Source: a virus
IMG/VR virus record: IMGVR_UViG_3300044644_001860
Coordinates: 1-64,000 of that record
Direction: 5' to 3' (one strand)
Length of the DNA stretch: 64,000 nucleotides
The stretch's first letter is position 1, and each line of letters begins with the position of its first letter. Both the position numbers and the translations under genes were made by a program. Below, in pieces: positions 7,678 to 16,485 of this stretch. The notes beneath the pieces were generated by a model. The model saw nothing but the letters and a program-made list of their open reading frames with translations, had not been told where the DNA came from and searched no databases.

Positions 7678-8172
7678 ATGCAGGAAGTAGCAATCACTCT
7701 GCGGTTTAACCGTGTCTGTCTAGGCGCTGCCAGACGACGACGCAACGGGCAAACTATATTTTGCTTTGACCGTGATCCGGACGGCAGAGTGATGTTTATG
7801 CCCGCGGCGTGGCTGTCGTGTATGCGGTACGCTGCCAAGCTCTACAACCGATTCCATACAGACGTAAAAAACATCGATTGGTGTCCGCTTGTAATGGGTA
7901 CGCCAAAACCAGACTGGCGGCGAACAATCATTTCAAACGCCAACAAAGAAGACACCCGGGCGCATTTTGCCGTGCATGAAGCCTTCAAGCCCGGCGACAA
8001 AATCACGTTGAGCGCTGTATTGCCGCAAGAAATTGGCGTGGAAGATTTTACCTACATGTTGACAATTGTCGGCAAATACCGCGGCTTCTCGCCGTTTAAC
8101 AACAATCAAGAAAAATATGGCACATTCGAAGTCATCTCAGTCGACCCAATCGCCGGACCCGGATCGGAATAG
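7678..8172 (+). CDS. Hypothetical protein upstream of SF2 helicase
   Basis: 164 residues, ATG 7678 three bases after the previous stop. N-terminal RVCLGAARRRRNGQTIF is basic; then DRDPDGRVMFMPAAWLSCMRYAAKLYNR and IDWCPLVMGTPKPDWRRT. The C-terminal half looks like a beta-strand domain (PGDKITLSAVLP, GTFEVISVDP). No named family; location within the replication block is the only functional hint. The helicase start lies inside its 3' end. Confidence 0.65.
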   Translation: MQEVAITLRFNRVCLGAARRRRNGQTIFCFDRDPDGRVMFMPAAWLSCMRYAAKLYNRFHTDVKNIDWCPLVMGTPKPDWRRTIISNANKEDTRAHFAVHEAFKPGDKITLSAVLPQEIGVEDFTYMLTIVGKYRGFSPFNNNQEKYGTFEVISVDPIAGPGSE

Positions 8173-9709
8173 GTTTGCGGGTCTGCGTGTCGTTATCCAT
8201 AAAACGGGTAACGTGTTGCGGCTGATGGGCGAGAACAATACGCCCCTGCCGCCTGAACTAATTAAAGCTGTTACGCGCGGCCTGCAGTATTCGCACGTCG
8301 AGCAGCTTCACGGAAAGTCGCACCGTAACCCAATTACGGGGCAGCGGCTGTTTTTCCAGACACGGGAATACAAACTATACCGCGTCGAGAACGGCCAGAT
8401 TACTTTGCTTTTCGGCTACACTGCCCGAGCGCTTAAACGCCTCCGGCGGCTCGGTTGCGAAATTGCGTTTTTTGACCTAAGCCCGGCACGTGCGCGACCA
8501 AACTGTTATGTCCCGCAATGGGAGGGTCTTGCCGGCCGCATCGAGTTCCGCGCCCGGCAGGACGAGTGTTTAAATACGATTGCCCGCGTACCTTGTGGCA
8601 TCATCAAAGCAGTTACGGGCTTCGGCAAGACGACACTGATCGGAGCTGCCGCGCTGCTGTTTCCTGAGGCGCGTATTGATGTCGTCACAAAATCTGTCGA
8701 CGTCGCTGAGCGTATTGTGCGCAGTCTGCGGCGGTTCGTGCCAAAGGTCGGACTCATTGGTGACGGCTCCCGCCGCCGTGAGCGCGTCACAGTAATCACC
8801 GCCGGCAGTTTGGCGCACGCCGACGGCGACGCGGATTTTTTGTTTGCAGACGAAGTGCATCAGTTGGCCACAATCAACTTCTCGACAACGATAGCGGATC
8901 GGTACCGCAACTCACGCAACTTCGGTTTGAGCGCCACGCCGTATGCTCGGATGGACAACGCGCACGAAGTTTTGGAGCCGTTGTTCGGCCCGATGATTTT
9001 TGAGTTGACGTATCAGCAAGCGGTCGAGCTCGGGCTCGTCGTGCCTGTTCGCGTCAAATGGCTGCCTATCAGGCTCAGTCACAATCCTGCAGAACGGTTT
9101 CAGAATCGTATAGCGAGAAAACGGTACGGCATCTGGACAAACCATGAGCGGAACCGTATGATCGCCGAAGCCGTTCGCGAGTATCCAGAAGAGTCTCAAA
9201 TTCTGATACTCGTTGAGACCATTGAGCACGCTGTTTATTTGGGGGCGCAATTACCGGAGTTTACGCTGGTGTATTCCAGCATGGATAACTATGACTGCTC
9301 TAAGTACAGAAAAATGGGTTTGCTGCCAAAAGACTACAGGCCCATCTCCGACATTCAAAAGCACAATTTCCGCGACCAGTTTGAACGTGGTGAATTACGG
9401 CGCGTAATAGCCACGGATGTGTGGTCTACGGGCGTTGACTTTGAGCAGTTGAATGTACTTGTGCGTGCCGATGATCGTGACAGCGACATTGTGGACGTTC
9501 AAGGTCCCGGTCGTGTCAGCCGTATTTACACGGCTCCTGACGGCACATCAAAAGAGGTCGGCGAAGTAATAGACTGCATGGACGTATTCGATCCCACTTT
9601 TTACAAGAAAAGCGCTGGTCGTCGTGATAGCTACAAACTACTTGGATGGGAGCAGAATTGGAATGATGCTCAAAGAAACTGGCGCAATATCCCCAACCAT
9701 GAGCCGTGA
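8117..9709 (+). CDS. SF2 DNA/RNA helicase (UvsW/Rad25-like)
   Basis: About 530 residues. The frame is open from 8066, but ATG 8117 is preferred as it reduces overlap with the previous gene; no strong ribosome site decides this. Motifs: Walker A TGFGKTT (residues ~168-174), DEVH box (~245-248), SATPYAR (~272), ATDVWSTGVDFEQLN (motif V) and QGPGRVSR (motif VI, ~461). This order is that of SF2 helicases related to T4 UvsW and XPB/Rad25, which unwind branched DNA and R-loops in phage recombination and replication. The region before the P-loop is likely a damage-recognition-like domain. Flanked by replication genes. Confidence 0.88.
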   Translation: MAHSKSSQSTQSPDPDRNRFAGLRVVIHKTGNVLRLMGENNTPLPPELIKAVTRGLQYSHVEQLHGKSHRNPITGQRLFFQTREYKLYRVENGQITLLFGYTARALKRLRRLGCEIAFFDLSPARARPNCYVPQWEGLAGRIEFRARQDECLNTIARVPCGIIKAVTGFGKTTLIGAAALLFPEARIDVVTKSVDVAERIVRSLRRFVPKVGLIGDGSRRRERVTVITAGSLAHADGDADFLFADEVHQLATINFSTTIADRYRNSRNFGLSATPYARMDNAHEVLEPLFGPMIFELTYQQAVELGLVVPVRVKWLPIRLSHNPAERFQNRIARKRYGIWTNHERNRMIAEAVREYPEESQILILVETIEHAVYLGAQLPEFTLVYSSMDNYDCSKYRKMGLLPKDYRPISDIQKHNFRDQFERGELRRVIATDVWSTGVDFEQLNVLVRADDRDSDIVDVQGPGRVSRIYTAPDGTSKEVGEVIDCMDVFDPTFYKKSAGRRDSYKLLGWEQNWNDAQRNWRNIPNHEP

Positions 9710-10424
9710 TGCTGAAATTCTAAAACCAGACTGGCACACCCGGCTTACTGACAAACAACTGATGGCGTACATTCGCTATCAGTTTATTCGTTTAAAAGAG
9801 CACGTTATTGATCTTGATTCCCCGGCACACACGCACCGGCGCCCGAACTGGGACGGCGGCGAAAATAGCGCGGGTGTCACCTACAAGGCTTTGTGGCCAA
9901 AAGCCATGAACGCCATTAAGGAACGAGAAGCGCATCCCGGCGTTTGGGTGACGGCGCGGTTCTCGCCAATTGCGCTATCGTTTGATTTGTCGAACCGCAT
10001 GTCAGCCCCGCCGATTAAACCGTCGTCGCTAGCCGACCACAATGCCGCGACAATTTACGCTGAATACTGCAAGCGGTTTACCGGGTCATTTACGTTTAAT
10101 TTGAACATTGCGTTGAAGGTTGTGGCGTCGCGTTTGCGTGAGCTAGCGGCGCACCCAATGCCGGAAAACGCCCGGGTATTTTATGTTCTTTGTGACGAGG
10201 CGCATCTTTCAACGCCGGCATTTTTCCGGCACGGCATGGCCTCCGCCGCCGAGTGCGATAAAGCGGCGCTCAAGTACCTGTGGCGCGCCGCAGTCGACTA
10301 CGAGGCGCAGCAGCCGCTTTACGACGCCGCCTGCGCCGCGCAATCTGTTTCAGATTTTATTACTCCCGAATTGCAGCAGTATGTGATTAATATCCGCAAA
10401 CATTGGATGACTTACAATGACTAA
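9699..10424 (+). CDS. Hypothetical protein between SF2 helicase and DnaB-like helicase
   Basis: 241 residues from ATG 9699, which overlaps the helicase stop; the open frame reaches 9624. Predicted mainly helical, with many aromatic and charged residues (DKQLMAYIRYQFIRLKEHVID, YAEYCKRFTGSFTFN, CDKAALKYLWRAAVDYEAQ). No recognisable catalytic motif. Position suggests a replication accessory factor such as a helicase loader, but nothing in the sequence proves this. The last bases overlap the next gene by eight. Confidence 0.65.
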   Translation: MSRDAEILKPDWHTRLTDKQLMAYIRYQFIRLKEHVIDLDSPAHTHRRPNWDGGENSAGVTYKALWPKAMNAIKEREAHPGVWVTARFSPIALSFDLSNRMSAPPIKPSSLADHNAATIYAEYCKRFTGSFTFNLNIALKVVASRLRELAAHPMPENARVFYVLCDEAHLSTPAFFRHGMASAAECDKAALKYLWRAAVDYEAQQPLYDAACAAQSVSDFITPELQQYVINIRKHWMTYND

Positions 10425-12108
10425 GAATCAGTTAGAAGATGGCCCACTAAAGGCCCGTGACATCGACGTCGAGTACCCAATTACCGTTACTGACGTGCGG
10501 TTGTTGGTGAAAACGTTGCTGCGGTATCAGCAGATGCTGCAAAGCGCTATCTCTGCCGGATTGAATTTCAATCAGTTTAATGGCCCGGACGAAGCGCCTT
10601 ACGGTTACGTTATGCACGCCGCCGGCGCGCTTGTTAAGGAACATAACGCCGTAACAGAGGAAATGCTGAAAGCCGAACTTCAGGCTTGGTATTCTGGCGG
10701 GGCTATGGCGATAGCGCCGCAGCAGTTTGAAGAGTTGCTTGGCACTGAAGGGAATCCCGGATTTCTGAGCGAGGCTTTTGCCGCACCCGAGACAGACAAC
10801 AAGCGCGTTACCGCGGAGAAAGATTATGCGCAAAAGCTGCTGTACAAGTTTCTAAAAGCGCGCATGCTGACAGCAGACTTGTCGGAAATGCTTCAGGCGT
10901 CGTCGGCTGACACGTCGCCGCAACGGTTTGAAGAGCTGCTCGGTAAGTCGTATCGCAAAGCGCAGTCAATCCGATTCATCGGCACGGAACTTGACGATGA
11001 AAATGATTTCATGCCAGAGTTCGGCTCAGAAACGAATTACGCGCCCGTAGTCGCCGAGCCAACCGGTATACCGTGGATTGACCAGTACATCGGCGGATTT
11101 TGCGCCGGAGACGTAATCGGTCTTCTTGGCCCTACTGGCGGCGGCAAGAGCAACATGATGATCTCGGCTGCGGTAAGAATGGCGCAATATTATGCGGCAA
11201 ACAACCTGAACAAGTTGTCTGTCTACGTGTGCTATGAAGACGGCAATTACCGCATGAAACCGTTGTTCTGGTCCGCCGCGACGCGCATTAGCCGCGAGAC
11301 CTTTGCAAACGCTGATTTCAACTGGGCAAATATGTCTACAAGCGAGATGCCCAACGACGCTGACCGCCGTCTCCCCGAAAATCAAAATGGTGAGTTTATT
11401 CTCGGCGAGCGGGAGCGATATATTGCCGCGCAGTCTTGGATGAAGAAGCACTTCAAGTTTTTGGACTTTTCTTACAACGTTGCTACTGGCGGCCGCGGCC
11501 TTGGCGGGCTGCAGGAAATCGTATCAGTGGTTGAGCAGATTTGTGAGAAGCGTGGAATGTCGTTGGGTTTTATCGCCATTGATTATGCGGGCATACTTAT
11601 TGAGCGTTACCTTGCAGCGACGGGGCGTTTAAAATCTACAGGCCCTGACGGCGTATATCTTCCGCTAAAAACGTTTGGTGACGAAGTGCGGTATAGTCTG
11701 TCTGCTCCGTACGGGGCTGTAGCTATGGTCGCGCATCAGATTGCTGGCGCCGCCGCAAACGCAAAGCCCTTTTATCGGTATCTTACGCACTGGGACGTAC
11801 AGCACTGCAAGTCGTTCGCTGAGAATATGCAGGCTTGCATTTGCATAAATTCTGCGGACCCTGACACGCAAGCGCGGCTTATTAATTACTCAAAAATTCG
11901 ATACGGCGCGCCCGGGATGCAGCACGGCATTATCAAGATCAAGAGCGAGTACTGCAGTATTGACCTTGTGTCTGACTTTTATCAGGTCGATGAGTTTTCG
12001 AAGAAGATCGTTCCTAAAAATGAGCTTTCTTCAGCCGCCGGTCGACCAGCACGAACCCGGCCGTCTTCTGGAATGGTTCCCGGAGATAACTTTAGCAACA
12101 TGTTGTAG
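10417..12108 (+). CDS. DnaB-like replicative helicase (RecA-fold ATPase)
   Basis: 563 residues. N-terminal ~210 residues helical, then a RecA-fold core: GFCAGDVIGLLGPTGGGKSNMM gives the Walker A (GPTGGGKS, residues ~238-245), VYVCYED the next strand with acidic residue, and GFIAIDYAGIL (~384-394) the Walker B strand in the form typical of DnaB/KaiC proteins. It directly precedes a primase, the usual helicase-primase pairing. A ring helicase that drives the replication fork is the likely role; the divergent N-terminus and long insertions leave room for another RecA-fold ATPase. The stop overlaps the GTG of the primase gene. Confidence 0.72.
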   Translation: MTKNQLEDGPLKARDIDVEYPITVTDVRLLVKTLLRYQQMLQSAISAGLNFNQFNGPDEAPYGYVMHAAGALVKEHNAVTEEMLKAELQAWYSGGAMAIAPQQFEELLGTEGNPGFLSEAFAAPETDNKRVTAEKDYAQKLLYKFLKARMLTADLSEMLQASSADTSPQRFEELLGKSYRKAQSIRFIGTELDDENDFMPEFGSETNYAPVVAEPTGIPWIDQYIGGFCAGDVIGLLGPTGGGKSNMMISAAVRMAQYYAANNLNKLSVYVCYEDGNYRMKPLFWSAATRISRETFANADFNWANMSTSEMPNDADRRLPENQNGEFILGERERYIAAQSWMKKHFKFLDFSYNVATGGRGLGGLQEIVSVVEQICEKRGMSLGFIAIDYAGILIERYLAATGRLKSTGPDGVYLPLKTFGDEVRYSLSAPYGAVAMVAHQIAGAAANAKPFYRYLTHWDVQHCKSFAENMQACICINSADPDTQARLINYSKIRYGAPGMQHGIIKIKSEYCSIDLVSDFYQVDEFSKKIVPKNELSSAAGRPARTRPSSGMVPGDNFSNML

Positions 12109-13193
12109 TGAGAGGAATGGGCGCAACAGTGGACGCGGGAATAAAACCCCTGAACCCAACACTTTACGCGCTGCTGGAACACAAATTCAGCGGGAGCGTA
12201 AAGATCGCAAATCCCGGCGTGGCGGCAGCCATCGAGCGTTATCGTGATCCAGTGCACCCCGGCAGGTACGTAACCCGTAGTTCACACTGGGGCGAGTACT
12301 ACTGCGTATGCTGCCCGTTTTGCAACGACGTTGGACACAAGCTCTGGATCAATCATCGCTACGGTGCAGACGTCGACCCCGAAACGGGACGACGCTCGGA
12401 CACGTTTTTGGCCGTGTGCTATAAAAACAATTGTATCCGTACGCGGTATCAGCAGTTTGAAGATTTAGTTTTTGGTCCCGGCAAAAAACTACCAGTGCGT
12501 ATGGGTATCGCCACCGGCATCAAACCCGAAAACGCTGAATCTATTTCTCCGCCGGGCGAGATTGTTTCCTTGGTTGATCTTCCGGACTATCATCCGGCAA
12601 ACGAGTATCTACGGTCCCGAAATTTTGATCCCGCTGTTCTCGCCGAAAAATTCGGCGTCGGCGTTTGCGTAAACCCCGTGCCGGCTTACGGCATCATGCG
12701 CGGCCGAATCTACATTCCTGTGTATTCCAGCGGGCAGCTTGTTGGTTGGCAGGGACGGATCGTGACACCCCCCGACGGCAAACCGAAGTATTACACGCAA
12801 GGCAGCAAAAGCCGCGCGCTTTACAACTATGCGCAAGCGGCTCGTCAGCCGTACGTCGTTGTTGTCGAAGGCGTGCCGAGCGTGTGGCGCATTGGCGACC
12901 CTGCCGTCGCCATTTTTGGAAAAACGTTGTCGCAATGGCAGCAAAACACGATCGGCACGGCGTGGACTGGAAAACCTGTTTTTGTCGTGATAGATTTCGG
13001 CGAAGACGAGGGGCGTGCGCTTGAGCAGATTGCCATGCAGCTGTACCGGTATCCCATCCAGTTGGTTCCAGTGCAGATGCCAGACGCCCGCGACCCGGCT
13101 GATTATTCTTTGCCGGATTTTTACGAGTTGCTCCACGAGGCGGCAGCAGACATAGGCGTAGATTCATCAGTATTAAACACGAGAAACCAATGA
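12108..13193 (+). CDS. DnaG-like primase (zinc ribbon plus TOPRIM)
   Basis: 361 residues if GTG 12108 is used; ATG 12117 is an alternative. A zinc-ribbon region with CVCCPFC (residues ~66-72) and AVCYKNNC (~102-109) is followed by a catalytic region: GRIYIPVYSSGQLVGWQGR, the TOPRIM strand VVVVEGVPSVW (~249-259, catalytic Glu) and VFVVIDFGEDEG (~290). This matches short phage primases related to DnaG and the gp4 primase half. It would lay RNA primers behind the helicase encoded just upstream. Ends four bases inside the start of the polymerase gene. Confidence 0.82.
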   Translation: MRGMGATVDAGIKPLNPTLYALLEHKFSGSVKIANPGVAAAIERYRDPVHPGRYVTRSSHWGEYYCVCCPFCNDVGHKLWINHRYGADVDPETGRRSDTFLAVCYKNNCIRTRYQQFEDLVFGPGKKLPVRMGIATGIKPENAESISPPGEIVSLVDLPDYHPANEYLRSRNFDPAVLAEKFGVGVCVNPVPAYGIMRGRIYIPVYSSGQLVGWQGRIVTPPDGKPKYYTQGSKSRALYNYAQAARQPYVVVVEGVPSVWRIGDPAVAIFGKTLSQWQQNTIGTAWTGKPVFVVIDFGEDEGRALEQIAMQLYRYPIQLVPVQMPDARDPADYSLPDFYELLHEAAADIGVDSSVLNTRNQ

Positions 13194-16100
13194 GTGTAGT
13201 GTCTTTAAATCAGCGTCATACACGCTCTCTTTATGACCCTAAAAGCGCTAAGCTAACAGCAGCGCTTTTTCCGTTTTTGCCGCTCGACGCTCCGGGCATG
13301 CCGTCCGCAGGCCCGAACTTTATCGCGCATGCCAATATCTTGGGCGACACGATCGATCCGGCAAAAACGAAAAAACAAATCCCGATCGGCGAGAAGCTGA
13401 CAAACTTGTACAGAGACGCGCTGTACAACCCGCAGTTCTTTCTGCCTGTCGCTCACAAGAATGAGTTGACGGCGGTGCCGTTTCTTCCGGGACACATTCT
13501 CGGTCAAGTCGCGGACGAAAAGTTTAAATCGCTTCACGCGACTGATGACGAGTTTGGCCCTCGCCCCGCTCGCGTCATGATCGTAGGAAAGTCCCCCGGG
13601 CAGACAGAGATTCAATACCGCAACTCTTTTGGCGGTTCTGGCATGCGGCCTATGCAGCACGCTATGCAGGAGTGCGGCTTTTTGCCGGACGAGTATTTGT
13701 CGTGGTACGTAACCTTCGCCTGCAAATTTATGTCGCCGGACGCAGAGCTGACGGCTCTCCCGGCCGCGTGGCTGAAGGACTGCGCGCTGCTGCTAGAGCA
13801 AGAAATACGGCTTGTACAGCCAGACTATATTCTCTGCCTTGGCGCGGAGGCTACAAAGGCCGTGCTGCAGACAACCGGGAGCGTCACGAATCTTCTTGGC
13901 CGCGCTATAACGCGTAAGTCAAAAGATGCGGAAGGAAACGACCGCGAGATTCTTGTTGTCCCTGCCGTCAACCCGGGTTTTGTAGCGCGTAAGCCTGACG
14001 CTTACGAAGACTTTGTCGGCCAGATTCAGCGGTTTTACGACTTGGTTCACAACAAGCAGTCTGTTGAAGAAACAGTCGACCACGCCGAGATTTACACGGA
14101 AGAGACTTTACGTGAAATGGTCGATGAGATGATTGCCGACACGACGCTGAACGCGAACATCATCGCCATCGACTGCGAGTGGCACGGCGAGTTCCCCACG
14201 GAAGATGGCGCTTACTTGCGCACCATTCAGGTCTCTAACAAGGACAAGTGGGCGCGCACGATTGTCTTGCGGCATCAAGGCGGTGGAATTGCTTTTCAGC
14301 CAAATCTCGACGTAATTCGCGAACAGTTGAATCGGCTACTGAAGAGCACGCCTGATCGGCATGTCCGAGTTGGCGGGCATTTCTTTCGTGCTGACTTGCC
14401 GTGGCTTGTCCACTTCGGCGTCGATGTACGCGAGGAGTACGGTCCGGTTGATAACTCAGACGATAGAACTCGCGGGGGTTGGGACACGAGTCTGATGTAT
14501 CACGCTGTAAACGAGACGGCGCGGTATGGGTTAGACGCGTGCTCCATGCGGTTTACTTCTGCGCCTATTTACTGGGAAGAATTGGACAACTGGAACAAGA
14601 AGCGAAAAAAGAATGGCGACGCAGACGGCGGTTACGGTAATTGCCCGGGCCACATTTTGCATCCGTACGCCTCGTACGACGCCGACGTCACGCGACGGAT
14701 TATGTTGCGTTTTTACGGCACCAACGGCCGAGACGGCTTGTTAGCCAGCGACGCAAACGGCGTTGACTGCTGGTTACCGTACTGGACCGCGCATATCGCG
14801 TCGCTGGCGTTTCTGGAAATGGAAATGACCGGTCTCGTAATTGACCGCGACCGCGCTGACGAGCTGACAACCGTGTTTATGAATACGCAAGACCAGCTTT
14901 TGGACGAAATTAGGGCGGAACTGAACTGGCCTGAATTCAATCCAAAATCGCAGCCGCAACTATCTGTCGCGTTGTTCGGCGCCGACTTTGGCGCGCGGTA
15001 TGTCAACCCACCCGAGCCGCCGGCAGACGCTTCGTTATTGAGCCTGACGCCAGTCAAGACAACCGGCAAACGCCCGACCTTGTGGGCGGAACTAGGCATG
15101 CGCGGCCTTGACGCAGCTACTGCGGTGCCCAGCACCGATAAAGAAAGTCTGGGTATTCTTGGGCATCAAAACGCCACAGCTGCCAAGATTCGCGATTACA
15201 AGTTTGTGAGTCAGGTCCTGCAGTCTGTTTTACGTAAACCAGCAAAAGACGACACCGGAGAATACGAAGCCGATGAAAACGGAAATTTCGTCTATGAGAA
15301 GGGGCTGGTGGGCTGCGTTCATTCCGACGGCCGTGTTCGCACACACTTTTTTCAGACGAAAGAAACCGGCCGCGCGTCAAGCTCTCGACCGCCTTTGCAA
15401 AACCTCAGCTCCCGCCGCGAGGACGACTATCGACGTATCCTCGGCGCATCTTATCACCACCCAGTCCGGTCAGTCCTGCGGGTGCCAGAAGGGTACGTCG
15501 GGCTTGAAACGGACCTCACTGGTGCGGAACTGGCGGTCCTCGCGTGGTTGTCGCAAGATAAAAACATGATCGAACATGTTCGGCGTAATCTTCTCCCAGA
15601 GAGTCACACCGACCATTACGACATCCACTCGCGACAGGCGTGCAAGGCGTTTAATCTCCACAACATCGAACCTACAAAAACTGGCCTCGTAAAGGCCGGG
15701 AAAAAGGGTTTGCGTGTTGCCGCTAAAAACGTGAATTTCGGTATCCCATATGGCCGCGGGGCAGAAGCTATCGCGCGGCAATGCAAAGAAGAGGGTGTCG
15801 AGGTTACGCCAGCCGAGTGTCAGGCGATGATCGACGCGTACTTTGACTCGTATCCCGGCACAGCTGATTTTTTAGCGGAGTGCCGCGCACGGTCTCAAAA
15901 CCCCGGTTGGCTCGTTGGCCCATACGGCCGCTTGCGGCGCTTTTCATCTGCCGAGTTCAATCGTTCTTCTAACAGCAAGGGTACAAAAGCATACGCCGTT
16001 GTTGGAGAACAGGAACGGCAAGCGCAGAACTTCCCGATTCAAGGCGGCGTGGCTGATGCGGTGTCAATGGCATTGGCGAACTTTTACGAGTATCGCACAA

Positions 16101-16384
16101 ACCACTCTGACATTGATTACAAGATCGCGCTCCAGATTCACGACGCGATTGTTTTGTTGGTTCCCATTGAACACTCTGAACGCGTGTATAAGGAGGTTAT
16201 TCCTAAATGCATGATTGATGATGTGCCGTTTTGGCCTCGCCGATTAGATGGCAGTTCCATCCTTGTTCCCGAGCCGTATCGGTTCGGCTGCTCCCGAGAC
16301 GTCTTTGTGCACTGGGGCGAGAACATAACCCCCGAGCAAATCAGGGCTTACGGCATGGACTGGCTTTTTGATTGCAAGGACTAG
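13190..16384 (+). CDS. Uracil-DNA-glycosylase-like domain fused to family A DNA polymerase
   Basis: 1064 residues. N-terminal part (to ~290) resembles family 4/5 UDG: VGKSPGQTE keeps the PGxxE motif, and PDYILCLGAEATKAV and AVNPGFV occupy later motif positions, but the usual His is Asn and no N-terminal CxxC is present for an iron-sulfur cluster, so activity is uncertain. Next comes a 3'-5' exonuclease: AIDCEWHG (D-x-E, ~326), FFRADLPWL and YASYDAD (YxxxD). The polymerase part has motif A ETDLTGAELAVLAWLS (~774), motif B RVAAKNVNFGIPYG (~840) and motif C QIHDAIVLL (~983), where the usual HDE is HDA. UDG-polymerase fusions are known in some large phages. This is the replicative polymerase. Confidence 0.9.
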   Translation: MSVVSLNQRHTRSLYDPKSAKLTAALFPFLPLDAPGMPSAGPNFIAHANILGDTIDPAKTKKQIPIGEKLTNLYRDALYNPQFFLPVAHKNELTAVPFLPGHILGQVADEKFKSLHATDDEFGPRPARVMIVGKSPGQTEIQYRNSFGGSGMRPMQHAMQECGFLPDEYLSWYVTFACKFMSPDAELTALPAAWLKDCALLLEQEIRLVQPDYILCLGAEATKAVLQTTGSVTNLLGRAITRKSKDAEGNDREILVVPAVNPGFVARKPDAYEDFVGQIQRFYDLVHNKQSVEETVDHAEIYTEETLREMVDEMIADTTLNANIIAIDCEWHGEFPTEDGAYLRTIQVSNKDKWARTIVLRHQGGGIAFQPNLDVIREQLNRLLKSTPDRHVRVGGHFFRADLPWLVHFGVDVREEYGPVDNSDDRTRGGWDTSLMYHAVNETARYGLDACSMRFTSAPIYWEELDNWNKKRKKNGDADGGYGNCPGHILHPYASYDADVTRRIMLRFYGTNGRDGLLASDANGVDCWLPYWTAHIASLAFLEMEMTGLVIDRDRADELTTVFMNTQDQLLDEIRAELNWPEFNPKSQPQLSVALFGADFGARYVNPPEPPADASLLSLTPVKTTGKRPTLWAELGMRGLDAATAVPSTDKESLGILGHQNATAAKIRDYKFVSQVLQSVLRKPAKDDTGEYEADENGNFVYEKGLVGCVHSDGRVRTHFFQTKETGRASSSRPPLQNLSSRREDDYRRILGASYHHPVRSVLRVPEGYVGLETDLTGAELAVLAWLSQDKNMIEHVRRNLLPESHTDHYDIHSRQACKAFNLHNIEPTKTGLVKAGKKGLRVAAKNVNFGIPYGRGAEAIARQCKEEGVEVTPAECQAMIDAYFDSYPGTADFLAECRARSQNPGWLVGPYGRLRRFSSAEFNRSSNSKGTKAYAVVGEQERQAQNFPIQGGVADAVSMALANFYEYRTNHSDIDYKIALQIHDAIVLLVPIEHSERVYKEVIPKCMIDDVPFWPRRLDGSSILVPEPYRFGCSRDVFVHWGENITPEQIRAYGMDWLFDCKD

Positions 16385-16409
16385 ACATCTTCGGCGGCCG
16401 AGGTATAAT
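16382..16409 (+). promoter_or_regulatory. Sigma-70-like promoter TAGACA-N16-TATAAT
   Basis: TAGACA (16382-16387) and a perfect TATAAT (16404-16409) are separated by 16 bases, the -35 overlapping the polymerase stop codon. It lies in the only gap over 70 bases in this part and would drive a transcript with an untranslated leader of about 70 bases into the gene at 16486. Confidence 0.7.
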
Positions 16410-16485
16410 GCGGCTACCGTTGAAAGCAGGTACAACGCCCTGCACTTTTTGATTCCTAACTACTTAACAAAGAAAGAGCATAACA

